NCBI RefSeq assembly: GCF_001424165.1
Contig: NZ_LMOJ01000012.1
Coordinates: 248,863 to 312,862, forward strand
Origin: Massilia sp. Leaf139
GTDB taxonomy: Bacteria; Pseudomonadota; Gammaproteobacteria; Burkholderiales; Burkholderiaceae_D
Direction of reading: 5' to 3'
Length of the DNA: 64,000 nucleotides
Part shown: positions 8,920-16,966 of the stretch, piece by piece
Layout: each line of letters begins with the position of its first letter
Numbering within the stretch: the first letter of the stretch is position 1
Notes under the pieces: generated by a model
The model's input: the letters and a program-made list of their open reading frames with translations, nothing else
Told to the model about the DNA's origin: nothing
Databases searched by the model: none
Made by a program: the position numbers and the translations under genes

Positions 8920-9627
8920 TCAACCCTTGCAGTCGCCCAGCCGCGTCAGGCGCTGGGTGGTCTTCTGCGTCGCCGCACCGGCGCCGCCCGTCTTCATCGC
9001 CGCCATTGGCGCGGGTGGCAAGTCCTTCGCGCCGGCCTGCATCTGCTTGAAGAGGGCCAGCGAGCGCTCGGCCTCGGCACGTTCCTGGGCGTTGCCCTCC
9101 TTCGCCATCTTCTCGGCCATGGCGCGCATGAAGGCCAAGCCGCCGGCCGTATCGGCGCGCGTGGGCGGCCCGGTGAACACCGATTCCGTGGTCGACTCCC
9201 AGGTCTTGGCGTCGACTTGGCGCAGCGAGGTTTTGACCTGGCCCCACGAACAGCTGTTCACCGAGACCATCTGGTTGCCGACCACCTGCCCCTTGCCGGC
9301 GGTGCAGCCGTCGGCCAGCAGTTCCTTCGGAATGTCGACGGTTTTCACGGGGCGGATGCAGACCTGCTGCGCGCCGTCTCCGGCCAGTGCGTAGCTGCCG
9401 CGGCTGCCGTCCGCGCGCCGCACCTGCGCCTGGATATTGCCGGTCGCCCCGTCCGTGACCGTGCGCGCGCCGACCGATCCGGCCGGATTAGCCAGGCTCG
9501 AATCGGACACGGTCTCGATCTGGTACTGGCCGGGCGGCAGCAGGTAACGCGTGTCCGCCGCACTGGCTCCGCCGGCGCCCAGGGCCAGCGCCAGGGCGCC
9601 GGCGATGATGTTCATGCTGTCTTTCAT
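8920..9627 (-). CDS. Exported protein, DUF3617-like (paralogue 1)
   Basis: A 235-residue protein with signal peptide (residues 1-23, ending GASA). It opens with LPPGQYQIETVSD and carries conserved Cys-containing segments (CIRP, DGCTAGKG, CSWG) and a C-terminal RLTRLGDCKG. The layout resembles the DUF3617 periplasmic family, but that label is from memory of the pattern. Its neighbour at 9675 is clearly a paralogue, sharing QLTRLGDCK-type ending, PPGQYQI/PPGLYQI opening and the KVDAKTWE segment. The ATG at 9627 follows AAGAGA. Function unknown. Confidence 0.75.
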   Translation of the reverse strand: MKDSMNIIAGALALALGAGGASAADTRYLLPPGQYQIETVSDSSLANPAGSVGARTVTDGATGNIQAQVRRADGSRGSYALAGDGAQQVCIRPVKTVDIPKELLADGCTAGKGQVVGNQMVSVNSCSWGQVKTSLRQVDAKTWESTTESVFTGPPTRADTAGGLAFMRAMAEKMAKEGNAQERAEAERSLALFKQMQAGAKDLPPAPMAAMKTGGAGAATQKTTQRLTRLGDCKG

Positions 9628-9674
9628 GGTTTCTCTTGTCTCGAAGATCAATGCCGGCTCGCCGCCCTCGGCAG

Positions 9675-10394
9675 TCAGGCCTTGCAATCGCCCAGGCGGG
9701 TCATGCGCATGACCGATTTCTGCTGCTCGAGGGGGGCGCCCCGCATGGCGGCGCCTTCCATCGGCAGGTCGTCCAGCGGCGCGTCCTTCAGCTCTTCCTC
9801 GGCCTTTTTCGCTTCGGCCAGCATCTCCTTGCCCTCGGCGCGCACCTTCGGATCCTTGCTCCGGGCCATTTCCTCGTACACGTCGCGCAGCGGGTGCACG
9901 CGGTTATTCCCGCTCGGGAGAGAGGTTTCGGTCATCTCCGTCGTCGTCTCCCAGGTCTTGGCGTCGACCTTGCGCATGCTGAGCTTGATGTTCCCCCAGG
10001 GGCAGCTGTGTGTCGCCACCATCTGGCCGCCGATCACCTGGCCCTTGCTGGCATTGCAGCCGTCGACTTTCAGGTTCTTCGGCAGCGCGCCGGGCGCGGT
10101 CGGCCCCAGGCAGATCCGGTTCGGGCCGGCGCCGGCCGTGGCATGGCTGCCCGTTTTTCCTTCGCTGCGGCGGAACTGGCTTTTCTGGGCGCCCGTGGCG
10201 CCATCCACCGTCTCGCGTGTCGTCGTCTTGCCGCCGGGGCTGTGGCTGACCCGATCCGAGACCACGTCGATCTGGTACAGCCCTGGCGGCGGCAGGTAGG
10301 CCGGTTCCGGCGCCGCGCCGGCAATGCTGGAAACGAGACCCAGCGCAAGGGCGCCGGCGAGGGTGTACTGCTTGATGACCATCTGCTGCTTCAT
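9675..10394 (-). CDS. Exported protein, DUF3617-like (paralogue 2)
   Basis: A 239-residue exported protein. Signal peptide about 1-27 (ends IAGA). Shared landmarks with paralogue 1: PPPGLYQIDVVSD, DGCNASKGQVIGGQM, CPWGNIKLSMRKVDAKTWE and the terminal MRMTRLGDCKA. Between the last two blocks lies a charged helical stretch (about 160-215). The ATG at 10394 is preceded by AGGAGAAGG at good spacing. It starts 47 bp upstream of paralogue 1 and they probably form a bicistronic unit. The four conserved Cys suggest disulfides in the periplasm. No function can be assigned. Confidence 0.75.
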   Translation of the reverse strand: MKQQMVIKQYTLAGALALGLVSSIAGAAPEPAYLPPPGLYQIDVVSDRVSHSPGGKTTTRETVDGATGAQKSQFRRSEGKTGSHATAGAGPNRICLGPTAPGALPKNLKVDGCNASKGQVIGGQMVATHSCPWGNIKLSMRKVDAKTWETTTEMTETSLPSGNNRVHPLRDVYEEMARSKDPKVRAEGKEMLAEAKKAEEELKDAPLDDLPMEGAAMRGAPLEQQKSVMRMTRLGDCKA

Positions 10395-10411
10395 ACCTTC
10401 TCCTGGTGTGA

Positions 10412-10440
10412 CAAAAACAGCCGGCGCGCATACGCCCGGC
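10412..10440 (-). terminator. Likely terminator of the Tad pilus operon
   Basis: On the minus strand GCCGG-GCG and CGC-G-CCGGC form a GC stem with one bulge and a TATG loop, followed by TGTTTTTG. It lies 26 bp past the stop of the last gene of the operon and before the paralogue 2 start. Confidence 0.65.
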
Positions 10441-10466
10441 ATCGTAAAACGTTTAGGGCATTGCTG

Positions 10467-10925
10467 TTAGCGCGGCACGCGCCGCAGTTCGGCGCTGATC
10501 GCCTCGATGTTCTGCTGGTGCGTGTGCAGGATCTCCTTCAGGCGCGGCAGCGCGCTCCCGGCCTGGGGCTGGGCGCGGGCCTCCTGCTCGCCCTGCACCA
10601 GGGCCTTGCTCGCAGCCTCGAACTTGCGCATCTCCTGCGCCAGTTCCTCGCGCAGGATCGCGGCGCGGTCGAGGTCGCGCGCCGACTGCTCGGCGGCGCT
10701 CACCTGCAATTTCGGATCGGCTGCCGCGGCCGCAGCTGCGGGCGCCGTGCGCACGGCGCCGGCGCGCGGCTGCGCGGCCTGGGCGGGACGCGCGGCGTCG
10801 CGGTTCTGGATGATCTCGACGCCCTGGGCGTCGATGTAGCGCTGGGCCGGCGCCTGCTGGGCGCTTGCCGCGCCGGCGGAACAGGCCAGACAGGCCAGTG
10901 CGGCGCAAAGGAATTGCATGTTCAT
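10467..10925 (-). CDS. Small exported protein at the end of the Tad operon (DUF4124-like start)
   Basis: A 152-residue protein with a signal peptide (about 1-22, ending ASAQ), then QRYIDAQGVEIIQNRD, which recalls the DUF4124 motif of small periplasmic proteins. An Ala/Pro-rich stretch (about 45-75) is followed by a long charged helix (about 80-145) with coiled-coil character. Its ATG overlaps the previous stop as ATGA, so it is translationally coupled to the TadE-like gene. Role unknown; position in the operon suggests a part in pilus assembly or stability. Confidence 0.65.
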   Translation of the reverse strand: MNMQFLCAALACLACSAGAASAQQAPAQRYIDAQGVEIIQNRDAARPAQAAQPRAGAVRTAPAAAAAAADPKLQVSAAEQSARDLDRAAILREELAQEMRKFEAASKALVQGEQEARAQPQAGSALPRLKEILHTHQQNIEAISAELRRVPR

Positions 10926-11620
10926 AGATTGGACTCGTAAAACGGTGTTTGCATGCGCACGAAAGCCTCGCTGCGGATCTCGATGCGCGGTTTGACGCAG
11001 GGGCGGTTGGCCGGCGTGGCGCCGCCGGTGCCGAAGGGATCGGCCATGCCGTTGGCCGACAGCGCCGCGTCGCCGGGCCCGAGCGCATTCACGGTGGCGT
11101 AGATGACGCGGTCGACGACCGGCACGATCAGGCGGTAGCACCAGGTCACGCGCAGGTGCAGCAGGTTCGCGTCCTGCACCGAGATGCGCGAGGCCGTGCC
11201 GCGGCTGGTGTTGCGGTAGTTGAGCGTGTCGTTGGGCAGCTCGCGCCCGCCCTTCCCGTCCAGACGCGCCTGGGCGAAATCGGTAAACGCGGCGCGGGTC
11301 GGATTGAGCACCAATAGCGTCGCCCTGCCCGGCCCCTGCAGATCGGTCTTCGCGTCCACCACGGCCTGGTTGTAGGCGAGGATCGAGGGCTGCTTGGCGA
11401 ACAGCGGCGCCAGGCCGGAGGCAAGCGCGTCGCGCATCTTGACCCTGTCGCCGTGGTGCAGGGCGGCGGCGCGCGCGGCCAGCATGGTCGCGTGGTTCAG
11501 GGTCGAGCGCGCCTGGTAGATCAGCGAGAACTGGACGATCCCGAACAGCAGCAGGATCAGCAGCGGCAGCGCGACCAGGAATTCGGTGCTGGCCTGCCCT
11601 GCCTCGTGTCGCCCCATCAT
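10922..11620 (-). CDS. TadE-like pseudopilin (second copy)
   Basis: A 232-residue protein with the TadE/TadG N-terminal signature: a short basic leader, GQASTEFLVALPLLILLLF hydrophobic helix (about residues 8-27), then a large extracytoplasmic domain. The Gly-x4-Glu arrangement is consistent with processing by a prepilin peptidase, as in TadE/F pseudopilins. The ATG at 11620 overlaps the DUF192 stop (ATGA). Two Cys residues in the C-terminal domain could pair. It is probably a minor pilin or assembly pseudopilin of the Flp pilus. Confidence 0.8.
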   Translation of the reverse strand: MMGRHEAGQASTEFLVALPLLILLLFGIVQFSLIYQARSTLNHATMLAARAAALHHGDRVKMRDALASGLAPLFAKQPSILAYNQAVVDAKTDLQGPGRATLLVLNPTRAAFTDFAQARLDGKGGRELPNDTLNYRNTSRGTASRISVQDANLLHLRVTWCYRLIVPVVDRVIYATVNALGPGDAALSANGMADPFGTGGATPANRPCVKPRIEIRSEAFVRMQTPFYESNL

Positions 11621-11976
11621 CGGCCGCCTCCCCCGGGCAGCGCCAGCGCGCAGCCGGGCCGGATGCCGCAGGCCTGGGCCACGCCGGCCGCCAGTTCCAG
11701 CACGCTGCGCGCGCGCCAGTGGCCATCCATGCGGCGCGGCGCCAGCGCCGGGCTGACCTTCAGCACGCGGTTGCGGCGGTCGAGATAGACCACGTCGATC
11801 GGATAGGCCATGCCGAAGGTGTGGATCATGCCGCACTTCGGCAGCAGCATGCCCTGGCGCGGGCCGAGCGCTGCCCGTCCGAGCAGGCCGCGCATGCGCT
11901 CGATGCTCGAGGTGGCGATCATCAGCTCGAGCCGGCCCGCTTCCGTGTCGGGTACGTCGATGCTCAGGTGTCGCAT
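11617..11976 (-). CDS. DUF192 family protein
   Basis: A 119-residue protein matching the DUF192 (COG1430) pattern: RMRGLLGR near residue 28, then GMLLPKCGMIHTFGMAYPID and the downstream SVLELAAG. Family members are often exported but this one has no signal peptide. DUF192 genes occur inside some Tad loci; the function there is not known to me. It begins 10 bp after tadC and its stop overlaps the TadE-like start, so it is embedded in the operon. Confidence 0.85.
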   Translation of the reverse strand: MRHLSIDVPDTEAGRLELMIATSSIERMRGLLGRAALGPRQGMLLPKCGMIHTFGMAYPIDVVYLDRRNRVLKVSPALAPRRMDGHWRARSVLELAAGVAQACGIRPGCALALPGGGGR

Positions 11977-11986
11977 ATCGTTTCCC

Positions 11987-12874
11987 TTAAAACGCGCCGG
12001 ACTGCATGAACTTGACGGCGATCGGGAACATCAGCACCACGAAAGTCACCGGGAAGATGAAGGCCACCAGCGGGAAGATCAGCTTGACGGGGGCCTCCAT
12101 CGCCATCTTCTCGGCCAGCTGGAAGCGCTCGGTGCGGCGCTGGTCGGCCTGGGCACGGAAGGTCGGGCCCAAACTCGCGCCCATGCGTTCGGCCTGGATC
12201 ACGGCGTTAATAAAGCTCGTCACCTGCGGCACCTTCACGCGTTCGTCCATGCGGCGCAGGGCGTCGGCGCGGGTCAGGCCCGAGCGCAGGTCGCGCAGCA
12301 CATAGGCGAACTCGTTCTTCAGTGGGCCGTCCGGCCCCTTGGCCACGGCCTGGCCGATGGCGCCGGCCATGTTCAGGCCCGCCTCCACGCCCATGGTCAG
12401 AAAATCGAGATAGGCCGGCAGCGCCTTGACCACCATCTTCTGGCGCCGCTTGAGCGAGTCCTTCAGCCACATGCGCGGATAGATCCAGCCGAACAGCGAG
12501 GCCGCCGCGATGTAGAAGCCGCCGTCCTCGATGCCGGCGGCCGGGAGCAGAACCGCGCCGAGCAGTGCGAAGCCGGCCAGCGAGACCACGCACAGGGCCA
12601 CGAACTGGGTCGGACTCATCAGGTACAGGAGGCCCGACAGGCGCAGCTTGTCGGCGGCGTCGGCCGTCAGGCTGGCCGGCAGGCGCTGGCAGACGTGGTA
12701 ATCCACCAGCCGCAGCAGGGGCCAGAGCAGGCGCAGGCCGCGCGGCAGCGGGTCGAGGTATTCGCGGTCTTCGTCCGGCACCTCGTCGGTCAGGCGTACC
12801 GCGCTGTAGATGACGCTGCCGGCAAAGGCGACGAAGGCCAGGCCGATCAGGACGGCAATCAGGATCTGCTGCAT
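11987..12874 (-). CDS. tadC: Tad pilus inner-membrane platform protein TadC
   Basis: A 295-residue protein of the type II secretion F (GspF) family. Hydrophobic segments lie at about 5-23, 95-120 and near the C-terminus (about 255-285). Between them is the cytoplasmic GspF-type helical domain (LPAYLDFLTMGVEAGLN, about 148-164). With TadB it forms the platform that couples the CpaF motor to pilin extrusion. It starts 6 bp after tadB. Confidence 0.92.
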   Translation of the reverse strand: MQQILIAVLIGLAFVAFAGSVIYSAVRLTDEVPDEDREYLDPLPRGLRLLWPLLRLVDYHVCQRLPASLTADAADKLRLSGLLYLMSPTQFVALCVVSLAGFALLGAVLLPAAGIEDGGFYIAAASLFGWIYPRMWLKDSLKRRQKMVVKALPAYLDFLTMGVEAGLNMAGAIGQAVAKGPDGPLKNEFAYVLRDLRSGLTRADALRRMDERVKVPQVTSFINAVIQAERMGASLGPTFRAQADQRRTERFQLAEKMAMEAPVKLIFPLVAFIFPVTFVVLMFPIAVKFMQSGAF

Positions 12875-12880
12875 GCTTCC

Positions 12881-13732
12881 TCACACATCGATGTTGGTGA
12901 TCTTGCTGATGAAATGGTAGCCCACGCCCACCGCCAGCAGGATGAAGGCGAGCGTGCACCAGCCGTACCATTCGGTGAACAGCGGCGCCATCGCTTCCGG
13001 TTCCATGACGCGCAGGATCAGCACCAGGAACAGCGGCAGCGCCGACATCACCAGGCCCTGCATCTTGCCCTGCGCGGTCAGGCTGCGGATCTTGCCCTCC
13101 ATTTGCAGGCGCGCGCGGATGGTGCGTGCGACCGACTCGAGCGTCTCGGCCAGGTTGGCGCCGACCTCGCGCGCCAGCGCCATGCCCGAGGTGGCCATCA
13201 TCAGATCCGGCAGCGGCACGCGCCGCTCGAGGTTCTGCAGGGCGACGCCGAAGTCCGTGCCGAGGCGCAGCTCGCGCAGCAGCAGGTCGAATTCCTGCGA
13301 CACCGGCGGCTTGCCTTCGGCCGCCACGCTTTCGAGCGCGATCATCAGGCTGGCGCCCGCGCGCAGGGCGCCGGTCACCATCAGCAGCGCGTCCGGCAGC
13401 TGTTCCTCGAACTGGCGCAGGCGCCGCCGCGCGATATAGCGCACCACGTAGCGCGGCGCGACAAAGGCGAGCACCACGCAGCCGGCCACCAGGATCAGGT
13501 TGCCGGTGGCGAGCCAGGCCAGCACCGGCAGCGAAATGAGGACGGCCAGGTTGATCGTCATGATCCGGTTCGAGCCGGTGAAGATGAACATGCCTTCCAG
13601 TTCCGAGGCCGCGCTCTTGGCGTCGCGGCTCTGGCGGCGCGCCACCCAGCGGCTGCCGAAATGCAGGGCCATCCAGATCAGGCCGAAGCCGGACAGGAAA
13701 AACGCGGCCAGCAGCACCATCGGACTGGTCAT
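12881..13732 (-). CDS. tadB: Tad pilus inner-membrane platform protein TadB
   Basis: A 283-residue GspF-family protein, partner of TadC. Hydrophobic segments at about 4-22, 68-92 and two near the C-terminus (about 225-245 and 258-278). The central helical domain includes FEEQLPDALLMVTGALRAG and a repeat-like LPDLMMATSGMALAREVG. Its ATG overlaps the cpaF stop (ATGA), so translation is coupled to the motor ATPase. Confidence 0.92.
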   Translation of the reverse strand: MTSPMVLLAAFFLSGFGLIWMALHFGSRWVARRQSRDAKSAASELEGMFIFTGSNRIMTINLAVLISLPVLAWLATGNLILVAGCVVLAFVAPRYVVRYIARRRLRQFEEQLPDALLMVTGALRAGASLMIALESVAAEGKPPVSQEFDLLLRELRLGTDFGVALQNLERRVPLPDLMMATSGMALAREVGANLAETLESVARTIRARLQMEGKIRSLTAQGKMQGLVMSALPLFLVLILRVMEPEAMAPLFTEWYGWCTLAFILLAVGVGYHFISKITNIDV

Positions 13733-15429
13733 GAGGCCACCTTGCGCATCGAGCCGTGGTTCGCCATCGACGGCTCGCGGCCGAAGATCGACATGTCGAC
13801 CTCGATCCCGCGCCGCACCAGATCCTGGTAGAACTCGGGCACGTGGCCGGTCGGCAGGCAGCGTCCGCGCACCTTGCCCTCGGGCGTGAAGCCGTCCTGC
13901 TCGAAGCGGAAGATGTCCTGCATCGCGATCACGCTGTGCTCGATGCCGGTGACCTCGGTGACGTGGGTCACGCGCCGGGTGCCGCAGGAAAAGCGGGTCT
14001 GCTGGACGATCAGGTTCACGGCCGAGCAGATCTGCTCGCGGATCGCCTGCATCGGGATGTCCAGGCCGCTCATCAGGGTCATCACCTCCAGGCGCGAGAG
14101 GCAGTCGCGCGGGTTGTTGGCGTGGGCGGTGGTGAGCGAGCCGTCATGGCCGGTGTTCATCGCCTGCAGCATGTCGAGCGCCTCGCCGCCGCGGCACTCG
14201 CCGACGACGATGCGGTCGGGCCGCATCCGCAGGCAGTTCTTGACCAGGTCGCGGATCGTCACCGCGCCGCGCCCTTCGATGTTGGCCGGGCGCGCTTCGA
14301 GCGAGACCAGGTTCGGCTGCGACAGCTGCAGTTCGGCCGCATCCTCGACGGTGACGATGCGCTCGTCGTCGGGGATGAAGCCAGACAGCACGTTGAGCAG
14401 CGTGGTCTTGCCGGAGCCGGTGCCGCCCGAGATCACGATGTTGGCGCGGCGCTCGACCGCCACTTTCAGGAATTCCGTCATCTCGCGGCTGATGGCGCCG
14501 AAGGCGATCAAGTCCTCGACGGTCAGCTTGCGGCGTGCGAATTTACGAATCGTCACGCTCGGGCCCTTGATGGCCAGCGGCGGGATGATCGCATTCACGC
14601 GCGAGCCGTCCTTCAGGCGCGCGTCGACCATCGGCGAACTCTCGTCGATGCGGCGCCCGAGCGGCGAGACGATGCGCTCGATCGCGGCCAGCACCGAGGC
14701 ATCGTTCGAGAAGGTCACGTTCGAGCGCTGCAGCTGGCCGTCGCGCTCGATGAAGATGTCGTTGTGGCGGTTGACCATGATCTCGCTGACGGAATCGTCG
14801 GCCAGCAGCTCTTCCAGCGGGCCCAGGCCGACCACCTCGTTGAGCACCACCGAGCAGAGGGTATCGCGCACCGGGCGCATCGGCGCGAACAGCGGGTCGG
14901 TGTCGACCAGTTCCTCGATGATCTTCTGCACCGCCACGCGCAGCTCGGCGTCGCCCATGCGCGAGACGTTCACGCGGCGCAGATCCATCGCGGCGATCAG
15001 CTTCTTGTGCAGGGCCGCGCGCGAGGCGATGCCTTCCGGCGTCTCCAGCGGCGCCAGTTCCAGCGCGGGCTTGGCGATGTGCACCGCGCGTTCCGGCTCG
15101 GCGCGCAGGGGCTGCACCGGCGCCACCACCCGCAACTGCTCGACCAGGTGCAGGCGCAGCGTGTAGTCGCCCACCTCGACCACGTCTGTCGTGGCCAGCG
15201 GCCCGTATTCGTTGATCGCATTGCCGTTGATGCGGATCGGCGAGATGCCGCCGCCATCGCTGATGAACAGGCCGCCGTCGCGCACTTCGAGCTGCACCTG
15301 GCGGCGACCGATGCGCCAGCCGGCCAGCGGCAGCAGGCTGTCGTCGTCCTTGCCGAGGAAGCAGGACAGGCCTTCGGAGGTCGCTTCGCCGACCATCTCG
15401 TCGCGCTTGAACAACTGAACATGGATCAT
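13729..15429 (-). CDS. cpaF: Tad pilus motor ATPase CpaF/TadA with N-terminal FHA-like domain
   Basis: A 566-residue ATPase that powers pilus assembly. Walker A GGTGSGKT is at 335-342, the Walker B region RIVVGECRGGEA at 406-417 and the His box GHDGSLTTAHAN at 428-438. Ordinary CpaF proteins are about 450 residues; the extra N-terminus (about 20-98) looks like a beta-rich forkhead-associated fold (IGRRQVQLEV, DGGLFISDGG, INGNAINEYGPL). The Ser-x-x-His phosphothreonine-binding pattern is not evident, so phosphopeptide binding is uncertain. A linker (about 100-145) joins the parts. It lies 2 bp after cpaC. The FHA-like part may replace or recruit a partner, since no TadZ/CpaE gene is present. 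Confidence 0.93.
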   Translation of the reverse strand: MIHVQLFKRDEMVGEATSEGLSCFLGKDDDSLLPLAGWRIGRRQVQLEVRDGGLFISDGGGISPIRINGNAINEYGPLATTDVVEVGDYTLRLHLVEQLRVVAPVQPLRAEPERAVHIAKPALELAPLETPEGIASRAALHKKLIAAMDLRRVNVSRMGDAELRVAVQKIIEELVDTDPLFAPMRPVRDTLCSVVLNEVVGLGPLEELLADDSVSEIMVNRHNDIFIERDGQLQRSNVTFSNDASVLAAIERIVSPLGRRIDESSPMVDARLKDGSRVNAIIPPLAIKGPSVTIRKFARRKLTVEDLIAFGAISREMTEFLKVAVERRANIVISGGTGSGKTTLLNVLSGFIPDDERIVTVEDAAELQLSQPNLVSLEARPANIEGRGAVTIRDLVKNCLRMRPDRIVVGECRGGEALDMLQAMNTGHDGSLTTAHANNPRDCLSRLEVMTLMSGLDIPMQAIREQICSAVNLIVQQTRFSCGTRRVTHVTEVTGIEHSVIAMQDIFRFEQDGFTPEGKVRGRCLPTGHVPEFYQDLVRRGIEVDMSIFGREPSMANHGSMRKVAS

Positions 15430-15431
15430 GA

Positions 15432-16937
15432 CTACTCTCCCGACGGCTGCGCCGCCTTGTTGACCTTCTCTTCGAATTCGCGGCGGCCCTTCTCGCCGCG
15501 CTCGCGCAGGGCGGCGGCGAGGCCGTCGCCGGCGTTGATGATTTCGCTCTCGACGAACACGATCAGTTCGGTCTTGCGGTTGCGGAAGTCGTCCGAGCGG
15601 AACAGGCGGCCGAACAGCGGGATCCGGCTCAGCGCCGGCACCCGGTCGATCGCGCTCGACAGTTCGCTGTTGACCAGGCCCGACAAGGCCACGACCTCGC
15701 CCGGCTTGACGCTGATTTCGCTGGCCGTGCTGCGCGTGATGAAGCCGGGGATGCCGCCCACCGTCACCGACGGGTCGATCTGCGACAGTTCGGTCGAGAG
15801 TTTGGCGGTGATGACGTTGTTGGCGTCGATGTGCGGTTCGACCGAGAACAGCATGCCGTAGGGCTTGAATTCGACGGCGGTGCTGCCGAAGGCGCCGGCC
15901 AGCGGGATCGGCACTTCGCCGCCCACCTGCAGGCGCGCCTTGCCGCCGCTGCGCGCGGTCAGCTCGGGCGTGGCCAGCACGCGCGCGTCGCCGTCGGAAA
16001 TGGCCAGGCGCAGGCGCGAGCCGATGGTGGTGGCCAGGCCGAGGAAGATGCCGCCGGTCGCGCCGTTACGCGTGGTGAAGCCGGGGTTCGGATCGAGCAG
16101 GTTGCCGCTGCCGCCGTCGGGCGGGATGTTCTTGTAGATGCCGGTGTTCTTGGCCACGCCGGTCAGGCCGAGCGAGGGGCCCATCGCTTCCTTGTCCCAG
16201 TTGACGCCGATGTTTTCCAGCAGCGAGCGGTTGATCTCGACGAAGTGCAGGCGGAACAGCACCGAGCGCGTGTAGGCCAGGCCCTGGTCTTCCTGGATGT
16301 TGTTGACCACGCCTGGGGTGTTCTCGAGCGCGCCCGCCAGCTTGTCGAGCACGGCCTTGTGCGCGATCCCCGACAGCACCAGCTCGGCGCCGACCTGGTC
16401 GATCTTGATGCCCTTCTCCTCGCCCACCAGCGCTTCGAGCTTGGCGCGCACCGCCGCGAGTTCGCGCGGCACGACCTGCACCTTGTAGGTCTGCACGGTG
16501 GAGCCCGTCCAGACCAGCAGCGAGGTGTCGCCCACCTGCTCGCCGATCAGCAGCAGGTTCTGGTCGACCGTGGTCGCGCTGACGACCGAGCCGCTGCCGA
16601 GCGCGACGCGGCGCACCTTGGCGCGCATCGGCAGCAGCTTGACCTCGCCGAGCGCCATGATGAGGTTCTGGGCGGGGCCATAGCTGACGGCGGTCGGCGC
16701 CGGCGCCGGCCGTGCAGCGACGCGGCGCATGGCCGGACGCGCGGCCGGGCGTGCCACGGCCGGGCGCGCGCAGGCGACGGCCGGCGGCGCCGTGGGGCAG
16801 ACGGATGCGGCCGCGGCGGCGCCGTCGGCTACCGCGGCGGTGGCCGGAACCGGGGCGGGAGGAACATCGGCGGCGATGGTGACGGAGGAGTACAGGACGG
16901 CGCACAGCAGCGCCAGGAACAGGGGAAGTCGGTGCAT
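15432..16937 (-). CDS. cpaC: Tad pilus outer-membrane secretin CpaC/RcpA
   Basis: A 501-residue secretin that forms the outer-membrane channel. Signal peptide about 1-23 (ends TIAA). An Ala/Pro-rich stretch (about 24-75) precedes the N-terminal pilus/BON-type domains (MALGEVKLLPM, LVLSGIAHKAVLDKLAGAL). The secretin core runs from about 235 to 480 and includes VPIPLAG and VALSGLVNSE. The C-terminus is charged. The ATG at 16937 starts the only frame with a signal peptide. Longer open sequence upstream in this frame is out-of-frame cpaB. Confidence 0.93.
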   Translation of the reverse strand: MHRLPLFLALLCAVLYSSVTIAADVPPAPVPATAAVADGAAAAASVCPTAPPAVACARPAVARPAARPAMRRVAARPAPAPTAVSYGPAQNLIMALGEVKLLPMRAKVRRVALGSGSVVSATTVDQNLLLIGEQVGDTSLLVWTGSTVQTYKVQVVPRELAAVRAKLEALVGEEKGIKIDQVGAELVLSGIAHKAVLDKLAGALENTPGVVNNIQEDQGLAYTRSVLFRLHFVEINRSLLENIGVNWDKEAMGPSLGLTGVAKNTGIYKNIPPDGGSGNLLDPNPGFTTRNGATGGIFLGLATTIGSRLRLAISDGDARVLATPELTARSGGKARLQVGGEVPIPLAGAFGSTAVEFKPYGMLFSVEPHIDANNVITAKLSTELSQIDPSVTVGGIPGFITRSTASEISVKPGEVVALSGLVNSELSSAIDRVPALSRIPLFGRLFRSDDFRNRKTELIVFVESEIINAGDGLAAALRERGEKGRREFEEKVNKAAQPSGE

Positions 16938-16966
16938 AAGTCGCTTTGTCGGTTTTTCTTTTGAAT

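Noticed and set aside
13756..15861. Very long open frame antisense to cpaF
   Set aside because: Its translation is His/Arg/Ala-rich low-quality sequence without motifs, as expected opposite a GC-rich real gene. The same applies to other long antisense frames, e.g. 7000-8571, 16946-18058 and 19001-21631.
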